The notes below the pieces were generated by a model. That model was not told where the DNA came from and ran no database searches. It was given only the letters and a program-made list of their open reading frames with translations. From DATJXG01 sp035500455 (GTDB taxonomy: Bacteria > Acidobacteriota > Terriglobia > Terriglobales > Acidobacteriaceae), in the NCBI GenBank assembly GCA_035500455.1, contig DATJXG010000412.1, positions 1 through 7,552 of the forward strand: 7,552 nucleotides of DNA, written 5' to 3'. Position numbers and translations under genes: made by a program. Below, piece after piece: positions 6,125-7,552 of the stretch (its first letter is position 1; each line of letters opens with the position of its first letter).

Positions 6125-7324
6125 TCATCCCTTTGCCCTAGCAACCGCAGCCTCCGCCCCAAGGAACCTCTCGAACACCTCATTCGAAAGCAACCGTCCG
6201 CGCGCAGTCAGGCGAATCACGCCGCCCTCGATCGTCAATAATCCCGCCTGAACCAGCTCCACGATGGCCTGGGACGAACTCTCCAGCGCCTCCTCCCCGA
6301 ACTGCTTGCCGATACGCCTCAGGTCCACACCGCGATTCAGGCGCAATCCCAGAAAGAAGACTTCCTCCAGGGCCGACTCGCGTGAAACCGGAGTGCGCCG
6401 CGCAGCCACCGCCGCCATATATGCTTCGAGGGAATCGGGCGTGGCGAAGCGCACAGCCTCAAAGGATTCATCCGAGGCGGGCAGCATGGAGTGTGCATCC
6501 ACGCCAAAGCCGAGATACGGCTGGCGCGTCCAGTACTTCAAATTGTGCCGCGACTCGCTCCCGGGCCGGGCAAAATTCGAGATTTCATACTGCACCACGC
6601 CGCCGGCCTCCAGCCTCTCGCAGGCACGCGCGTATAGGTCCGCTGTCAGGTCCTCATCAGGCACGAAATGCGCGTGGTAGCGCGTCCCCCCGGCGATCAA
6701 CTCGCGGCCCAGCCGGGAATCTTCATCGACCTCCAGCATGTACACGCTGACGTGCGGCGCGCCGCAGCCAATCGCCTCCTCCAGCGAAAGCTCCCAACTG
6801 GCGGCGGTCTGGTGCGGCAAGCCGGCGATGAGATCAACATTGATGTTGCCGATTCCAGCCGAGCGCAACCTCCGGATGTCCTCCAGCACAACGGCGCGCG
6901 TGTGCAGGCGTCCCACGGCGCGCGCCTCCTGGTCCACAAACGACTGCACCCCCAGGCTCACCCGGCTCACTCCGCAATGCCGCAGCACCGCGACCACCGG
7001 CTCGGTCAAAGTGCCGGGGGCGCATTCCACCGTGACCTCAGCTTCGGGCTGAAGCTGGAAATTTTGCGAAATAGTGACAAATAGGCGTTGCAGCTGGGTT
7101 ACGTCTAGTATGGTGGGGGTGCCGCCGCCCAGGTAGATGGAATCGATGGCGGGGTCGAAGCGTGCGCCCATGCGCCCGGCGTTCTGTTCGGCAAGTTTCA
7201 TGTCGTCGGACAAGCGGTCCAGATAGCGTTCGAAGACAGCACGCGAAAAAACATCCGAAGCGAAGTTGCAGTAGGTACACTTGGTGCGGCAGAACGGCAC
7301 CGAGATGTAAAGGCCGAGCGGCAT
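6125..7324 (-). CDS. hemW: Radical SAM family heme chaperone HemW (HemN-like)
   Basis: 399 residues from the ATG at 7324, the usual HemW length. HemW binds heme and a 4Fe-4S cluster and passes heme to membrane proteins such as respiratory enzymes; the family was long misannotated as oxygen-independent coproporphyrinogen oxidase. Seen: the radical SAM motif C12-x3-C16-x2-C19 in PFCRTKCTYCNF, where Phe rather than a fourth Cys follows, favouring HemW over HemN. Also present are GGGTPT at 66-71 (SAM binding), VSLGVQSF, NVDLIAGLPHQT, the HemW-typical HNLKYW (260-265) followed by YLGFGVDAHS, and a C-terminal HemN_C winged-helix-like region with EEVFFLGLRLNRGVD. An in-frame TTG two codons earlier (7330) is less likely. 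No Shine-Dalgarno is evident. It is divergent from the ketosynthase gene across 118 bp. Confidence 0.93.
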   Translation of the reverse strand: MPLGLYISVPFCRTKCTYCNFASDVFSRAVFERYLDRLSDDMKLAEQNAGRMGARFDPAIDSIYLGGGTPTILDVTQLQRLFVTISQNFQLQPEAEVTVECAPGTLTEPVVAVLRHCGVSRVSLGVQSFVDQEARAVGRLHTRAVVLEDIRRLRSAGIGNINVDLIAGLPHQTAASWELSLEEAIGCGAPHVSVYMLEVDEDSRLGRELIAGGTRYHAHFVPDEDLTADLYARACERLEAGGVVQYEISNFARPGSESRHNLKYWTRQPYLGFGVDAHSMLPASDESFEAVRFATPDSLEAYMAAVAARRTPVSRESALEEVFFLGLRLNRGVDLRRIGKQFGEEALESSSQAIVELVQAGLLTIEGGVIRLTARGRLLSNEVFERFLGAEAAVARAKG

Positions 7325-7335
7325 AGGCAAACATC

Positions 7336-7341
7336 ATTCTA
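7336..7341 (-). promoter_or_regulatory. Possible -10 box for hemW
   Basis: TAGAAT on the minus strand matches the -10 consensus at 5 of 6 positions, but no credible -35 lies 17 bp upstream. Transcription would start near 7329, leaving a leader of only about 5 nt before the ATG, which would agree with the missing Shine-Dalgarno. Tentative. Confidence 0.25.
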
Positions 7342-7381
7342 AGCCGGGCCGGCGAAGTTCTCTGCCCGCTTCGCGTCTCTG

Positions 7382-7415
7382 TGGTTGGAAAGAGCAACCA
7401 GGGCGGCGCAACCAG
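7382..7415. promoter_or_regulatory. Repeated half-sites, possible operator between hemW and the ketosynthase gene
   Basis: TGGTTG (7382-7387) and CAACCA (7395-7400) form a perfect 6-bp inverted repeat around a 7-nt centre. The right half extends to GCAACCAG and recurs as a direct copy at 7408-7415, 14 bp further on. Three half-sites within 34 bp of a divergent intergenic region suggest a transcription factor site, but no regulator is encoded nearby, and short repeats can arise by chance. Confidence 0.3.
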
Positions 7416-7442
7416 ACTCAGAGGAATGGGGAATCATTGAAA

Positions 7443-7552
7443 ATGCTTCCGCGCGTAGTTATCTCCGGAATGGGCATCGTCAGCCCGAACGGCATTGGAA
7501 AGCAAGACTTTTGCCGCGCCATCCTGGCGGGAAAATCCGGGGTGAAGCGCAT
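7443..7552 (+). CDS. Beta-ketoacyl-ACP synthase (KAS-II/FabF-like), N-terminus only
   Basis: Only 36 full codons are present before the right edge. They read as the classic thiolase-fold ketosynthase N-terminus: RVVISGMGIVSPNGIG at residues 4-19, then a helix with AILAGKSGVKRI. The family condenses malonyl-ACP with an acyl-ACP in fatty acid elongation, or does an equivalent step in polyketide-type pathways. The catalytic Cys-His-His lies outside the window, so FabF cannot be separated from a chain-length factor or another KAS-type paralogue. The ATG at 7443 follows a purine-rich GGGGAA (7428-7433) after 9 nt, a plausible ribosome site. It is divergent from hemW. Confidence 0.85.
   Translation, partial: MLPRVVISGMGIVSPNGIGKQDFCRAILAGKSGVKR

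Overview
The window reads as a chromosomal stretch of a GC-rich bacterium, most likely an Acidobacteriota (Terriglobia-like) species. The strongest taxonomic clue is a tandem pair of secreted VWA proteins of the 'VWFA-related Acidobacterial domain' type (TIGR03436). Intergenic palindromes built on GGGCGTCCTCGCCC-like and GGCTTGCCCC-like cores also fit my recollection of that phylum. The taxon is inferred, not proven.

Layout. Minus strand, read right to left from 4430: two VWA genes overlapping by 17 bp (4430-3399 and 3415-2384); a 223-bp spacer with a two-unit inverted palindromic element; a cysteine synthase / O-acetylserine-dependent cystathionine beta-synthase (2160-1213); a 109-bp spacer with a second inverted palindromic element; and a cystathionine gamma-synthase/gamma-lyase (1103 to beyond the left edge). 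On the plus strand, divergent from the VWA pair, lies a DUF1015 gene (4692-6005). It converges on hemW (minus, 7324-6125). A beta-ketoacyl-ACP synthase gene starts at 7443 on the plus strand and runs off the right edge.

How the genes relate. The two PLP enzymes form a likely sulfur amino acid unit. The first resembles MccA, which would make cystathionine from homocysteine and an activated serine, and the second would cleave it to cysteine. A forward route (cysteine synthase plus cystathionine gamma-synthase) cannot be excluded from sequence alone. The VWA pair looks like its own translationally coupled secreted two-gene unit. HemW is a heme-trafficking radical SAM protein, and the ketosynthase belongs to fatty acid or related acyl chain synthesis. 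These look like housekeeping neighbours without an obvious shared pathway.

No tRNA, rRNA, CRISPR array, insertion sequence, phage gene or toxin-antitoxin pair was seen. The least explained material is intergenic: the two REPIN-like palindromic doublets either side of the mccA-like gene, the repeated GCAACCAG half-sites between hemW and the ketosynthase, and -10-like boxes unusually close to start codons.
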